Below are positions 33,605 through 45,927 of a stretch of DNA of 64,000 bases, in pieces. A program made the translations under genes and the position numbers. The DNA is from Phragmites australis. Taxonomy: Eukaryota > Streptophyta > Magnoliopsida > Poales > Poaceae. The notes below the pieces were generated by a model. The model worked only from the letters and a program-made list of their open reading frames with translations. It made no database searches and was not told the DNA's origin. The stretch lies in the NCBI RefSeq assembly GCF_958298935.1, contig NC_084921.1, positions 32,428,001-32,492,000 on the forward strand, in the 5' to 3' direction. Numbering within the stretch: the first letter of the stretch is position 1; each line of letters begins with the position of its first letter.

Positions 33605-36600
33605 TGGTGAGAATATCGGCTAGTTATTTTTGATTCTCACATGGCGAATATCGATATCCCCTTTGGTTGAGTGGTCTCTTAAGAAATGATGTCGGATGTC
33701 TATATGTTTGGTTCTTGAGTGTTGCACGAGATTGTTAGCTGCTTTTATGACACTCTCATTGTCACACAAAAGTGGAACTTTGGTCCTGTTATAGCCATAG
33801 TCTCTCAAGGTATGCCTCATCCAAAGTAGTTGAGCACAACAAGCACCCGCTGCAACATACTCGGCCTCAGCAGTAGATAGGGCTATGGAATTTTATTTCT
33901 TTAAGGACCAAGAGACCAAAAACCTATCCAAGAATTAGCAAGTCTCTGAGGTGCAACCGGCATAATTGGAATTCGAATAGCCGATAAGGTCAAAGGTTAA
34001 ACCTTTAGAATACCATAAACCAATGTAAGGGGTATGAATCAAATATCTAAGAATTCTCTTAACGGTCATTAAATGATAATCTTTTAGAGCAGCTTGAAAT
34101 CTTGCACACATACACACACTAAGCATTATATTAGGCCTATATGTACAAAGGTAAAGTAAAGATCCAATCATAAAGCGATATACCTTTTGATCAACGCCCT
34201 TGCCTTCTTCATTGAGATCGAGATGTCCATTTGTTTGCATGGGAGTTTTGATTGGATTGACATTCTCCATGTCAAATTTCTTGAGCATATCTTTGATGTA
34301 CTTGGTTTGACATATGAATGTCCATTCCTTAAGTTGTTTGATTTGAAATCATAGGAAGAACTTTAACTTTCCCATCATTGACATCTCAAATTCTTCACAG
34401 AACTTTTTATCAGTAGAACCAAATATAATGTCATCGATATATATTTGGCAAACAAATAAATCATTATCAAATTTTTTAATGAAGAGAGTAGAATCGGCTT
34501 TGCCTATGTCAAAACCCTTTTTGATGAGAAAGTCCCTAAGACATTCATATCATGCTCTAGGTACTTTCTTGAGCCCATAGACCGTATTATGGAGTTTGTA
34601 TACATAATTAGGATACTTAGGATCTTCAAATCCAGGTAGTTGCTCCACATACACTAATCCAGAGATTGGCCCATTTAGAAAAGCGCTATACACATCCATT
34701 TGGTATAGCTTGAAATCATGGTGAGTAGTATATGCAAGTAATATACGAATTGACTCAATCCTAGCTACGAGAGCATAAGTCTCACCAAAATTCAAACCTT
34801 CTATTTGTGTGAAACCTTGAGCAACCAACCATGCATTTTTCATTGTCACAATCCTGTTCTCATCTTGCTTGTTGTGGAAAACCCATTTGGTGCCAATCAT
34901 ATTTTGATTGAGTCGTTCCACTAAGGATCAGATTTCATCCCTCTTGAAATTATTGAGCTTTTTTTGCATGGCCATCACCCAATTTGGATCTCCAAGTGTA
35001 TCTTGTACCATCAAATGTTCCAAAGAAGAAACAAAAGAGTAATATTCATAAAAATTTGTAATTCTTAAACGAGTAGTTACCCCTTTCTGTATATCAAAGA
35101 ATGTTGTCAACCGGGTGATATCTTTGGATGCTTTGGTGAACTCTTGGATGTGACACTTAAGATTGGGCTTGAATGTCTCCCTCTTCATTATCAAGTAAAT
35201 TGTTGGAGTCATCATGAATTTGATCTTGACCTCAATCTTGACTTTGGTCTTGATCGTGATTTTATATAGGTGGCTCCACTTGAGTTGATGAAGATGGATG
35301 ACATTGATCATTATTGGCCATTTGTAGCTCTTGGGGCTCTTGAGGTTTGATTTCACCTATTGCCATCTTCTTGATCGTCTCGTTTGGAATTTGTTCATCA
35401 CCTAAAATATTAGGATCAACTTGCTCTACTTGAGAGCCATTAGTTTCATCAAATGTCATATCACACGCGATTTCAACACAAACAGTGATTTTATTGAAAA
35501 CACGGTATGCATAGGCATTTGATCCATATCCAAGCAAGAAGCCTTCATCAACTTTAGGTGCAAACTTAGAAATTTTGGCCTTCTTATTTAGAATAAAGTA
35601 CTTACTACTAAAAACTCTAAAGTAAGACACATTTAATTTGTTACCGGTTAGAAGCTCATAGGCGGTCTTCTTCAAGATCTTGTGAAGATATAACCGTTTG
35701 ATGACATGGCATGCGGTGTTGATGGTCTGCGCCCAAAATTGATCTGATGTCTTGTACTCATCAAACATGATTCTTGCCAACTCTATGAGAGTCCTATTAT
35801 TCCTTTAGACAACACTATTTTGTTGAGGAGAGTAGGGTACCGAGAATTCATGCGACCCCTTCTTCATCGAGAAACTCTTAAACTTGTGTATTCTTGAATT
35901 TACTTCCGTTGTCGTTTCTCACCCTTTTGGTCTTCACATTAAATTAATTTTAGGCTCTTCTCATTAATTTCTTGAATATGGCTTGTGTTTCACTCTTATC
36001 ATGCAAAAAGAACACCCAAGTAAAATGAGAAAAATCATCAATAATAACTAAGCCATATTTGTTACTGCCAATGCTTATGTAGGCGATTGGTCCAAACAAA
36101 TCCATATGAAGAATCTCCAATGGCCTTATCATCATCATCATCACGTTCTTGACGGGATGAGGAGTTCCAACTTATTTTTCCACTTAACATGCACTACAAA
36201 TTCTGTCTTTCTAAAAAAACATTTGTTAGTCCTAATATGTGCCCCCCTTTTAGAAGTTTAGACAAATTCCTTATACCAACATTGCTACTCAGCGGTGCCA
36301 TATCCAACCCATGCTAGACTTAGCAATCAAACAATTCTTAGGCCTCACTTCATCCGTTGAAAAATCAACAAGATAAAGCTTGACCTTCAAATGACCGGTG
36401 AAAGCTATTGAGGAGTCTTCCCTTCTAGAGACGGTCACACACTCATTAGTAAAAAGACAATTATAGTCTATTTCACAAGTTGTGATATGTACAACAAATT
36501 GTAGCTAAGAGATTTAACTAAAAAGACGTTTGAGATAGAATTATCATTGGATGTAGCAATTTTACCTAAGCCAATCACCTATCCTTTTCTATCATCTCCA

Positions 36601-37545
36601 AATACAATGTTCTCATGTGATCCTTCATTTTCTTCAAATAATGAGAACATACTCTTATCTCCGGTTATATGATTGGTGCATCCACTATCAGGCACCCAAC
36701 TTGATCCATTGAAGGAGTATACCTACAAAACCAATTATGCTTTTGCTTTAGATACCCAAATTTATTTAGATCCTTTCACGTTAGTCACAAGAACTATTGG
36801 CACCCACACATTCCTTTTTACAACTCGATCCGTTATGCGAGTACCAACATATAGAGCAACCACTTTACCACGGTGGTTTCTTTTAAGCACGTAAGAGGCA
36901 TAAAAAGTAGCTTGAGGTGCATGGCCTTGAGATTGCTTGGCTTGTGTGGTGAGATCAACTTGCTTGCCTCCCTTGATGAATTTGAGACACTCCTTACCAT
37001 TTATCACCACATGCTCACTTGGCTTACTCATATGCATGTCAAAGATAATCCTTCTCTTTTGCTTGTTGTCCTTGACCTCAATGTCTTGTATAGGGCATAT
37101 TTGGATCTGTATGTCTTCAAGCACCCATACTTAACCAAGGCATTTAGCCTCTTATTTTTCTTTTGTAATGCTTGCAATGATTGAGCATTAGTAGCACAAG
37201 CATTTATATCAATATTATAGAAATGAGAGCAACCTTGACTAGTGGATGTATTAGAGAGCAATGTTGCATCATTAGAGGAAGATGTGCTATTCCTAAGGGC
37301 ATCAAATTGTACTTCAAAAGCTTTATGAGTTTAATCCAAACAATTAAAATTCTTTTGAAGTGTGGCATTGCTACCCTCTAGACTAGCAATTGAGATATTG
37401 ACCAAATAAAAATCTTTGGTCAATTTCTCAACTGTCTCCGTCTCTTTAGCAAAGAGCTCCTTGAGTTCAAGGCTTCTCTCCTTTTTAAGGATAAGCAAGT
37501 CCTCTTGCTTCTCAAGAATCTCCTTTTGACTCTCTATTGTTTCCA
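33605..37545 (-). pseudogene. pol of element B: protease, integrase, reverse transcriptase, RNase H, broken
   Basis: On the minus strand: a coiled-coil stretch just after gag (37546-37331), the aspartic protease motif VPDSGCTNHITGD (about 36670-36710), integrase with LHMDLFGP and VIIDDFSHFTWV (about 36120-36000) and its C-terminal part with FRVFSSKYFILNKK (35780-35390), reverse transcriptase from GTKWVFHNKQDE (about 34890) with an intact YIDD (about 34430-34441), and RNase H ending near 33620 with STAEAEYVAAGACCAQLLW. Stops occur between most of these pieces. The domain order protease-integrase-RT-RNase H is Copia. Confidence 0.88.
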
Positions 37546-38925
37546 TTAACTCATTTTAGACATGATATTTTTACTTAGATCTTTAAGCAAAGATTCAACA
37601 CTATCATTATCGCTATCGCTATCGAGGAGCTTGGGTTGTGTTTTTACCTTGCGCCCTTTTGCCATAAGACACTTGTGAGTGTCATCATCAAAGTCGCTCA
37701 TGTCACTAAAGAGTGACTTTGTTAGTGTAGAGGAGCGGATGACGATAGTGGCGACCCTTTTATCATCGGAGTCGGAGTCAGAGTTGGAGTCCCACTCCTC
37801 GTCGATGTGAGTTTGACCAGAATAGATCTTCTTGTGGGTCTTGTACTTATCTTTCTTGTAAGGCTTGTTCTTCTTTTCTTTCTTGTCTTTGTTCATCTTC
37901 TTGTTAGGACACTCAGTGATGAAATGGTCAGCTTCGTCACACTCATAGCAAGCTCTCTTGGATGATTTTATTTTGGACTTCTCTCTCTTGTACTTGCTAT
38001 AGCCATCTTTCTTCATAAATTTCTTGAACTTCCTTATAAAGAAAGCAATTTCTTCATCATCAGAGCTCTCTTTTTCACTTAAGCTCAATTCTTCATCTTG
38101 CTTGCTCTTACTTGCCTTCAATGCTACTTCTTTGTTATTAGAGGTCAAGCTTTGCTTGATAAGGTTCTTGACTTCATTGGCTTCCTCCTTCATGAGCTCA
38201 TGAGCAAGAATTCTTCTAAACACATCACTTGGTGTGAGTCTCTTGTAATCCTTTCTCTCACGGATGAGTGTTACCAAGGTGGGATTCCTTGGTGCGAAGG
38301 CTCCTAGCAATCTTTTCACCACCTTGTGGTCATTTAGCTCTTCACTTCCAAACCCTCTAATCTTGTTCACTAGTACCATCATGCGGTCATACATTGCTTG
38401 AGGGATTTCATCGTCCTCCATCACAAATCTTCCCAATTTCCCTTCAAGCAACTCTATCTTTGATTCTCTCACACTTATGGTGCTTTCATGAGTGACTTGG
38501 AGTGTGTCCCATATCACTTTAGCATCCTCAAGCCCGTCCACCTTGTTTAACTCTTCAAGGCTTAAGGCACCAAGCAACACACTTGCGGCTTGTGCATTAT
38601 GGTTAAGGTTTTGCTCTTGTTTGGGAGTGAGCTCTTTGTCTTCATCCGGTAGCTCAAAACCTGTACACACAATCTTCCAAATACTTGAATGAAGAGAGAT
38701 TAAATGTAATTTCATTTTGTGCCTCCAAGCGGTATAGTGCGTGCCATCAAAGTATAGCACATGCCCGGACGACACAGAAATGTAAGAATTAGATACATTC
38801 AACTTATCATAATTGAACTCAATTGCAACTCCCTTGCCTTTTTTGTCGCCCGATGTATCATCCTTCGGACTCTTCGGGCTTTTCAGACTTTTCTCCCAGT
38901 ATGTTGACATCTTTAAATTTTCCAA
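37546..38925 (-). CDS. gag of Sirevirus-type element B
   Basis: An open frame of 459 residues, starting MENLKMSTYWEK. It forms the capsid-nucleocapsid polyprotein. Residues about 55-250 are the conserved Copia gag region (YFDGTHYTAWRHKMKLHL, then LLGALSLEELNKV). A zinc knuckle CYECDEADHFITEC (C-x2-C-x4-H-x4-C) follows at about 330, then a Lys-rich and an Asp/Ser-rich tail. The frame ends just before a coiled-coil segment that continues in the same direction, so the stop at 37546 may be premature relative to a gag-pol fusion. Confidence 0.85.
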   Translation of the reverse strand: MENLKMSTYWEKSLKSPKSPKDDTSGDKKGKGVAIEFNYDKLNVSNSYISVSSGHVLYFDGTHYTAWRHKMKLHLISLHSSIWKIVCTGFELPDEDKELTPKQEQNLNHNAQAASVLLGALSLEELNKVDGLEDAKVIWDTLQVTHESTISVRESKIELLEGKLGRFVMEDDEIPQAMYDRMMVLVNKIRGFGSEELNDHKVVKRLLGAFAPRNPTLVTLIRERKDYKRLTPSDVFRRILAHELMKEEANEVKNLIKQSLTSNNKEVALKASKSKQDEELSLSEKESSDDEEIAFFIRKFKKFMKKDGYSKYKREKSKIKSSKRACYECDEADHFITECPNKKMNKDKKEKKNKPYKKDKYKTHKKIYSGQTHIDEEWDSNSDSDSDDKRVATIVIRSSTLTKSLFSDMSDFDDDTHKCLMAKGRKVKTQPKLLDSDSDNDSVESLLKDLSKNIMSKMS

Positions 38926-38949
38926 GTGGTGAAGCCTTACAAGAGATTA

Positions 38950-38962
38950 GGCTCTGATACTA
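38950..38962 (-). other. Primer-binding site of element B
   Basis: On the minus strand, TTAGTATCAGAGCC lies just inside the 5' LTR and resembles TGGTATCAGAGC, complementary to the 3' end of initiator tRNA-Met, the usual Copia primer. Confidence 0.8.
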
Positions 38963-38964
38963 AT

Positions 38965-40461
38965 TGAATGTACGAGATGTCACCTAGAGTGGGGTGAATA
39001 GACGTTCCTACAAAATAAAAAACTTAGTAGCAGATTAATAGAATCTGGATATTCCGAATTCAATCCGGAACTTTCGGGTTTCGGAAGTTCCGAGCTCAAC
39101 ACGGATATTCTGGTTGGAACACGAAATTGAAAAATAAGAACACCTAAACAAGTCTAGATTATTTTAAGTGTTACCACATGTTCCAAAGGTTGTGTAGAGG
39201 TTTTTTAATAGAACACTTGCAACCACAAACTTACAAATATGTAGATCGGGAAAATTGCCCAAAAGTCAACTAGAATAAGAATGAACACAAGACTGCAAAG
39301 GAGACAAGAATTTATTTCCCGAAGTTCAGATCCAAAGATCCTATGTCTCCGTTGAGGTGCTCACAAAGAGCCGGATCTCTTTCGACCCTTATCCTCACCA
39401 AGTGATCATGAAGATCGAGCTTTGGCTTACTCGATTGTCCTCTTCCCTTGCGGAGGCAATGATGACCTTCACAAACGCCCCATGGCACTCCACAATATTA
39501 GGTGCTCACCGGATGACACTAGCCGTCTAGGAGGATGAACCTCCAAGAATAACAAATGCGGCTCGATCGGCTTGATGATGAACTCAAGTGCTCAAAGATT
39601 TGAATATGGCTCACTAGCACTCAATCTCTTGCTCTCACACCCAACTCTCAATTCCTTGCAAGAATTGATGCCCTAAAGGAGTGGAGAGAGTTATTGAATG
39701 GATTTAAAGGCTTTTGTATTGTTGTTGTTCAGCAGCAAAAGAAGGGAGGGGGTGAAGGGGTATTTAAACTATTCCCCCAAAACTAACCGTTATGTAGCTT
39801 TTTGTACTAATCCGGAAATTCCAGGTTCAACCCGGAACTTCTGGGTTGGCGCAAAACTTAGCACCAGAAGACCCCCCCGCTCATAAGCTAACCCGGAGGG
39901 TTCGGACACAATATAGAATCCGGAAGTTTCGAATCAACCCGGAACTTCTAGGTCCAGACTAGAAAGGAACCTAAGGACCCCCAGCCGGAACCCAATCCAG
40001 AGGTTCCAGCAACCCGGAACTTCCAAGTTGGCTTAAAACATCAAACCGAGCACCCATGCTTGGAGCTCTACCCGGAGGTTCTAGCTACCCAAAACATCCG
40101 AGTTGCACCCGGAACTTCTGGATACATAGAGCAACTTTGAAAAATCGGTGTTCGTGGAGTGATTTATGTCTCTCATCTTTAGGTTAAAAATGTTAATTTG
40201 AGCACTGAGATACTTTCAAGACTATATACACACATCCCTCTTGATAGTACGACATACCTATACTCAAATTTGAAAATAAAATTAATTTAAATCTAATGAG
40301 TAACCACGTGCCGCTACTCTTTTCTTTTCGAGAGATGCCAACACCTTTTAACATCTTCAATGGGACTAATACCTGTTCATAACCTCATTAAACTTATTAG
40401 TCCTTTAATCATTTGTCATCAATGATCTAAAACCCACTTATGAGGCCTAGATGCACTTTCG
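38965..40461 (-). repeat. 5' LTR of element B (right on the plus strand)
   Basis: 1,497 bp, starting TGAATGTACGAG on the plus strand. Its outer end reads TTTCG rather than TTTCA, so the terminal dinucleotide is mutated (TG to CG on the minus strand). The CATAC duplication follows directly. Confidence 0.88.
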
Positions 40462-40678
40462 CATACATCATATTGACTCTTTTCTAATAAAAGGTTTTAA
40501 TGAAGCAACATATACACAAGAATGCCATATTTTCATTTTCCTTACCGAGGGTTTTTATGAGATATCAGAGACATATTGATCCACAAATCATACCTATTGT
40601 TCTCTAAATTTGCTTATAGGTTATTCCTTTTCAAGGTTTTCTCATACGAATTTACAATAAGATAATAATCAATATATG

Positions 40679-42122
40679 TGTCGGAGGATTAACTCCTGTC
40701 GCAGGGATCCCGAGAGACCCCTTTTTAGAGATTCGGCCGGGGGGATGATCCTGAATAAGTTCGTCGGAGAAATGAATGAGAGTAAATACAACGGCCGGTG
40801 GTGGGGGATGATGACCTAGTGCAAAAGGAAGTAAATGCACCAAAGTTTAGACAGGTTCGGGCCGCACGGGGGCGTAATACCCTACTCCTGTATGGATGCA
40901 ATAACTGTCTTGAGGGAGATCCCTCAATGATGTAGCTGGTTACAAGAAATATGATCTAACTAAGAGCTTGAGGTTCCTTGTTCTTCGGTTGGAACTGTGC
41001 TCAACCTTGCTCACAGTGTCTCTCCTCGTTCGCTCGGTTCGTTGTGGGGTTGGTCTTCTTCGTGAGTGAATTCGCGTTTAGCCCCGAGCTTGTCCTTGCT
41101 TCTGTGTTGCCGGCTTTTTTAAGCACTTGCCGGCTACGACATGCCCCGAACGGGAAGGAGGGGGGCACAAGGTCCAAGACGCCATCACTGGGAAATGCGT
41201 CATCATTTCTTCTGGGCGAAGTGACCGGAGGGTGGAAAAACACCGCCCGCCCGGTCACCTATCACTGTGGACGCCCTGGCAGCGGGCACCATGGAGGGGG
41301 CCCACCAGGCAGCCTCAGAGCAACCCGGCGTGCTCGCCCTGTCTGGTTCCTCTGCCACAGCAGGGCGGCAGGCGGAACGTGATCCTCGCGATGACCGGCG
41401 ATACGGGATGGGACCCGTGCAATTAATAGCCCCACGCCCCTCTGCCAAAGCATGGCAGGGATTGACGCTGCGGCGGGAGCAATTGGATGTGTTAGGCCAC
41501 GCACGCTCATTAAATGCGGCTTCGGACCTCTGACTGGCAGACACCTCATTGATGGGCCCTTCGGGGGCCTCTCTGGGTCGTCGGGGAACCGAGTGCTTGG
41601 GGGTACTATTCACCTCCCGGGCACTCTCTCCCGGGAATGCCTATCTTTGTCTTCGGGGTACCGGGTGCTCGGGGGTACTGTTCACCTCCCCGAGCGCTCT
41701 CTCCCGAGCACTCTTGCACGATCCTTCGGGGAACCGAATGCTCGGGGGCCGCCACGTGCAGCCCCGAGCATTCTCTCCCGGGCACTCTTTGTGTGGAACC
41801 TCAGGGAACCGAGCGCTTGGGGGCTGCTACTCGCAGCCCTGAGCACTCTCTCCCGAAACTTTAGCTCTTCTGGTCATCGGGGGACTAGGGTGCTCGGGGG
41901 TGACCTGGCACCGGCCCGAGCACTTTTCTTCCCGGTACTTAGACTCCGCGGATCATCGGGGGACTGGGGTACTCAGGGACCAATGACTGTGGCCTCGAGC
42001 ACCTTCTCCCGGGACTCGAACTCTCCTTACCCGGCGGGAGAGACCTCGTGGGATGGCGATACGTGGCGGATGGCTGGCCTGTCCTCGGGACTCAGGGACC
42101 CCCGGTTCTTGATACACCGATA
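40679..42122. mobile_element. Solo LTR C, nested in element A
   Basis: 1,444 bp from TGTCGGAGGATTAAC to TTGATACACCGATA, flanked by ATATG on both sides (40674-40678 and 42123-42127), a perfect 5-bp duplication. The last two bases should be CA and read TA. No internal region. The GC-rich half has loosely repeated units of about 72-78 bp with GTGCTCGGGGGTACTGTTC. Probably from a Gypsy-type family also represented by solo LTR E. The open frames of up to 223 codons in it are by-products of the repeats. Confidence 0.9.
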
Positions 42123-42282
42123 ATATGATATTATTTTCTCCTTATTTCTGTATTAGATTTTAAAAGAGTTTTAATGGCATATCGTCATATTATTACTATC
42201 ACTCTCCTCATATTTTTCGCACATAATTTTTGAAGTGTTCTCGAGATGATATATATACATGGGATGGTATTGATAAGGGGAG

Positions 42283-42502
42283 TGTTATATACTAAAATGA
42301 CCAACATCACTAATCGTCTGGCAACTGCCTTGCAATTACCTATGTTCTTTGGGCAATAGACATCCGTTTAGAAGAGATGTCTTCCGAAGATACACGAATA
42401 CAACTATTCACCATATATAAATATCTATAACTATCAATAAGAAAACCAACGGTTTAAATCCATTCATGTATTCATTTTTTTACATTCAATCTAGTTCAAA
42501 CA
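42283..42502 (+). repeat. 3' LTR of Copia element A
   Basis: 220 bp, TGTTATATACTAAAATGACC to TCTAGTTCAAACA, preceded by the purine tract AAGGGGAG. Confidence 0.88.
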
Positions 42503-42507
42503 GTATG

Positions 42508-43550
42508 AACATCTTTGACACAGCACCTTTGCCTCAGTTTGCTGTACATGGCTAGCGGCGGGACTAGAAAGAACTTTATTAGAGGAGTCAAATAATGAGA
42601 AATAAATCATCAAAAGGGCTAAATAGGTATTCTTAACTATACTAGCCCGTAATTTTTGGTGTTTGCAATGGGAGTGCGAGAGCCAAGGCCTCTGCCAGCC
42701 ACTGTGTACGGCTATCTCCAATGCATCTTGTATTGTCTATTTAAGCTTATTCATGAATGGATTGAATCTTACCAAGTCTCATATGAAACTAGTTAATGCT
42801 TCGAAAGAAACTGTGCTCTGTATCTTTTGAGGGTTAAAAGTTCGGCTAGCTGTGAATATAATAATATTATTTTATGGAGAAAACCATTTCCCAAAGACAA
42901 AGAAAAACATATCGATTGCTTGGAATCCGGAAATACTCCTTTCTACCTAAAAGGCTAAAAGAATAAAGAAGAACGCATGATCAAGTTTCAAGGGAAATAA
43001 ATTTTATGAAGTAATGTTACATACATCTCTTCCTGCAACACTAGTTAGATGATCACCACTTGTTCTCAACATGAATCTCAGAGTGATGAATCTCACTAAA
43101 ATGAAAAATTATTTTATATGCTTATTATTTGACATATATGGTTAACGTTAAGTAGATCTTATCATCATTTTAAGATCTACATTGAAGATAGATGATAACC
43201 ATCCAATAATACTTATAGAAGAAGACATATACAATACCACTAAATAAAATTTATTTTCATTAAAGGGCAAACAACATCATATTTGGCTCTTTGCAGCCCA
43301 CCGGAAGTTCGGGACTACACGGTGGGCCCTACATGTCAGACAGGGAACCCGGGAACTGTCAAACAGCAAAAAGAGCCGAAGGGTTTTGTGCTGCGAGACC
43401 AACCACAGCAGAGACAAGGGTCAGCCCAGCCAGACGCCACCGCCGCCGTGGTCGCGCCGCACGTAATAACTCTCGAGACTCTCGAACTCCTCGCGCTCGA
43501 GAGAGAAGGCAAGGAGGAGAGGACCCTTCGGGACGAGAGGGAGGGCGAGG
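42508..43550 (+). other. Intergenic sequence and NAA50 promoter/leader
   Basis: AT-rich to about 43280, then GC-rich as the NAA50 start approaches. No separate gene or clear transposon ends. Long frames on both strands near 43300-43850 are shadows of the GC-rich first exon. Confidence 0.5.
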
Positions 43551-45927
43551 ATGGGCTCGGGGGACGGAGAGGTCGCCGCGAGCAAGGAGAAGGGCGGCGG
43601 CGGCGGCGTCGAGCGGGTTTCGCTGGACGGCGTGCGGGACAAGAACGTGATGCAGCTCAAGAAGCTCAACACGGCGCTCTTCCCGGTCCGCTACAACGAC
43701 AAGTACTACCAGGACACCATCGCCTCCAAGGACTTCTCCAAGCTCGGTGCGCCCGCCCATCCATCCCTCAATCCGTCTCCCCTCTCTGTTCCCTGTTCGA
43801 CGATTCTATCCCTAGCTCAGGCCCCATCCACGCGGGGATCGGTTATTGAGTTCCTCTGGTTGATATTTGTTTTGGGGATGCACGTCTTAGAGCTCTTGGA
43901 TCTGCGGTTAGCGTCTAAAGGATGAGTTTTGCTGCGAGATTGTGCAGAAGCCATTAGGATTTAGACGAATGTGATGTATAAAAAGGGATGATTTGTTTGG
44001 TTATGGCCGATCTTGGAGGGTCTAGGTAGCCCCAAGTTGAAATTCATCCCTCTGTTGGCCCTAGCTGATTCTGTATGAAATAGGTCGCTGCTCCTGGTTC
44101 CTTGATGCCATTAATTGAATGTTTCTTTTACTGTATTTTTATGTAGCTTATTACAGCGATATATGCGTCGGTGCGATCGCATGTCGCCTGGAGAAGAAGG
44201 AAGGAGGGGCGGTCTGTGTTTACATCATGACCTTGGGTGTACTGGCACCATATCGTGGCCTTGGTATCGGTGAGTATTTCCCCCATCTGATTCTTTTTCA
44301 GTTATTTGATGAGATCGTCCTGTTTGCCATGAGATTGAGATATTCCCTAGCCTTATAAGTGAAGAGGTGCTTGTATCATCATTGGTTTAGATAGATATAC
44401 TTGATCACTACATCATGAGTTTGCGAGCTTCTATTCGTGATAGTTGACAACTTGACATTGTCAATCAAACAGTATAGTTGTATGTACACTGGATTGCACC
44501 ATTGACCATTGTCATGTTTTCCAGCCTAACTTTTGATTGTATTAACAGTGTTCTGGCACCATCTTCTTTTAGCACAACCCAAAAAAGTAGTACTATATGC
44601 TCATTAAGTTCAGGGTCAGTATTGCTATGTTCTGTAGAACAGCGTATGTGCTGCTTAGATGGCAATATTATTGTTGAGTGATACCTTCTGTAAGAGAATA
44701 TAAAAAATGAACTACAGTTTTTTATTTGCAAGAGCGATCCCAAAGTGCTGATACCATTCATGTTAGTCTTAGCTTCTCGAACTTGTTTGCATTTCTGGAA
44801 TATACCTGCTGGTAGTCTTGCTCATATCAAGTTGGTATATATCACTTCTGCTGCTTTTCTCAAGTGTTAATGCCTAAGCAACAATGTGTAAGTGTCAGTA
44901 CAAAAAAAAAGCAGGTTAAAACCTAATACACTTTTTCTTTAACACCACTCAAGCCACAGATTAACATAATCCAAGTTAATAACTTGTAGATTGTTCTTTC
45001 CCATATCAAGATAAAATACCTTCTGACTTTAACTCCATCAGGAAGCTTAAAGAATCATTGCGCAAAAAGTGTGTACCATGGTAACACCTTTGTGTATATT
45101 TTGCCAGTAACCATGTAGTCTTTTTCAAATATACGTGCTTTAAGAGCTGATTCTGGGGCACACAATATCAGCCTTTGACGTCTAGACTCTTTCCTTAAAA
45201 AAATAGTTATTTGTACTCTTTCGATAAGTTTCAGAGTCTGCTAAATACTAAGGTGACACCACTCGTTAACTGTTCTATTACCTGCTAAGATGGTTATCTT
45301 CTGGCTGTTGAATTCCATAGATTCCAGATGGAGTTTTAGAAGCTAACACAGTCTAATATTCAGTAAATGTGGACCTCATGCTGCAACTTCTGCTGTTTAC
45401 ACGTGACTCCATTTTTAAAACAAATAAGTTCTAAGGGTAATTTTTAGAAATCTTTAGAAGTCAGTGTTTGATAAGAATGTTTGTATTTGGAGGCTATTCT
45501 TCATTAACTTCTGTTCGCACTTGTACTGCAACACGCTTTTGAATATGGATGCTAGTTGAAAAAGATAGGAATATTGATTTTTTTAATTAACTTCCCGTGC
45601 TTGAAATGCAAATTCCAATTTTTTCGTATTTTGAATTATTATGCGCTCACACGAAACGGACAGAATATGATTAATGCCCACTTATAATTGGTTGATTTTA
45701 TTTTGACAGGAACAAAGCTGCTGAACCATGTTTTCGACCTCTCTGCAAAACAGAACATCTCTGAGATATACTTGCATGTTCAGACAAACAACGACGATGC
45801 CATTGCTTTCTACAAGAAGTTTGGGTTCGAAATAACACAGACGATACATAACTACTATATGAACATTACGCCACCAGACTGCTATGTTCTTACCAAATTT
45901 ATTGGTCAGGCTGCTACGAATAAATGA
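43551..45927 (+). CDS. NAA50: N-alpha-acetyltransferase 50 (GNAT family)
   Basis: Transfers an acetyl group from acetyl-CoA to protein N-termini, mainly Met followed by a hydrophobic residue; family members also associate with the NatA complex. Exons 43551-43746, 44147-44269 and 45710-45927 join in frame to 178 residues. A Gly/Lys-rich N-terminal extension of about 20 residues is followed by the NAA50 start of fold (LDGVRDKNVMQLKKLNTALF), the substrate-site region FPVRYNDKYY, the strand YIMTLGVLAPYRGLGIG with the acetyl-CoA-binding R-G-x-G-x-G loop (102-107, split by intron 2), and IYLHVQTNNDDAIAFYKKFG. Y91 and H129 fall where the catalytic Tyr and His of human NAA50 lie. The usual plant length is about 160-165, so the N-terminus is somewhat longer. 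Confidence 0.95.

Larger units (their letters stand above)
28716..40461 (-). mobile_element. Sirevirus-type Copia retrotransposon B, nested in A
   Basis: An 11.7-kb element in minus orientation. LTRs at 28716-30234 and 38965-40461; CATAC target duplications at 28711-28715 and 40462-40466 match exactly. On the minus strand the order is LTR, primer-binding site, gag, protease, integrase, reverse transcriptase, RNase H, a long post-pol region with further open frames, polypurine tract, LTR. The large size, long gag with coiled-coil tail, tRNA-Met primer site and post-pol open frames are typical of grass Sireviruses (Maximus lineage). Gag is open, but pol has several stops, so it is inactive. Confidence 0.9.
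26519..42502 (+). mobile_element. Copia retrotransposon A (outer element of the nest)
   Basis: Two short LTRs (26519-26735 and 42283-42502, both TG...CA) are flanked by GTTTG (26514-26518) and GTATG (42503-42507), a 5-bp target duplication with one mismatch. The internal region keeps gag-like, reverse transcriptase and RNase H remnants and a polypurine tract (GATAAGGGGAG, ending at 42282). It is split by element B (28716-40461) and by solo LTR C (40679-42122). Without them A is about 2.8 kb, so protease and integrase are already deleted. The LTRs differ at many positions by eye, so it is old. Confidence 0.88.

Noticed and set aside
41203..42123. Frames up to 223 codons
   Set aside because: They lie wholly inside solo LTR C and follow its imperfect GC-rich repeats.
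43283..43849. 188-codon frame overlapping NAA50 exon 1
   Set aside because: Out of phase with the NAA50 frame and reads through its donor site; Arg/Gly-rich shadow.
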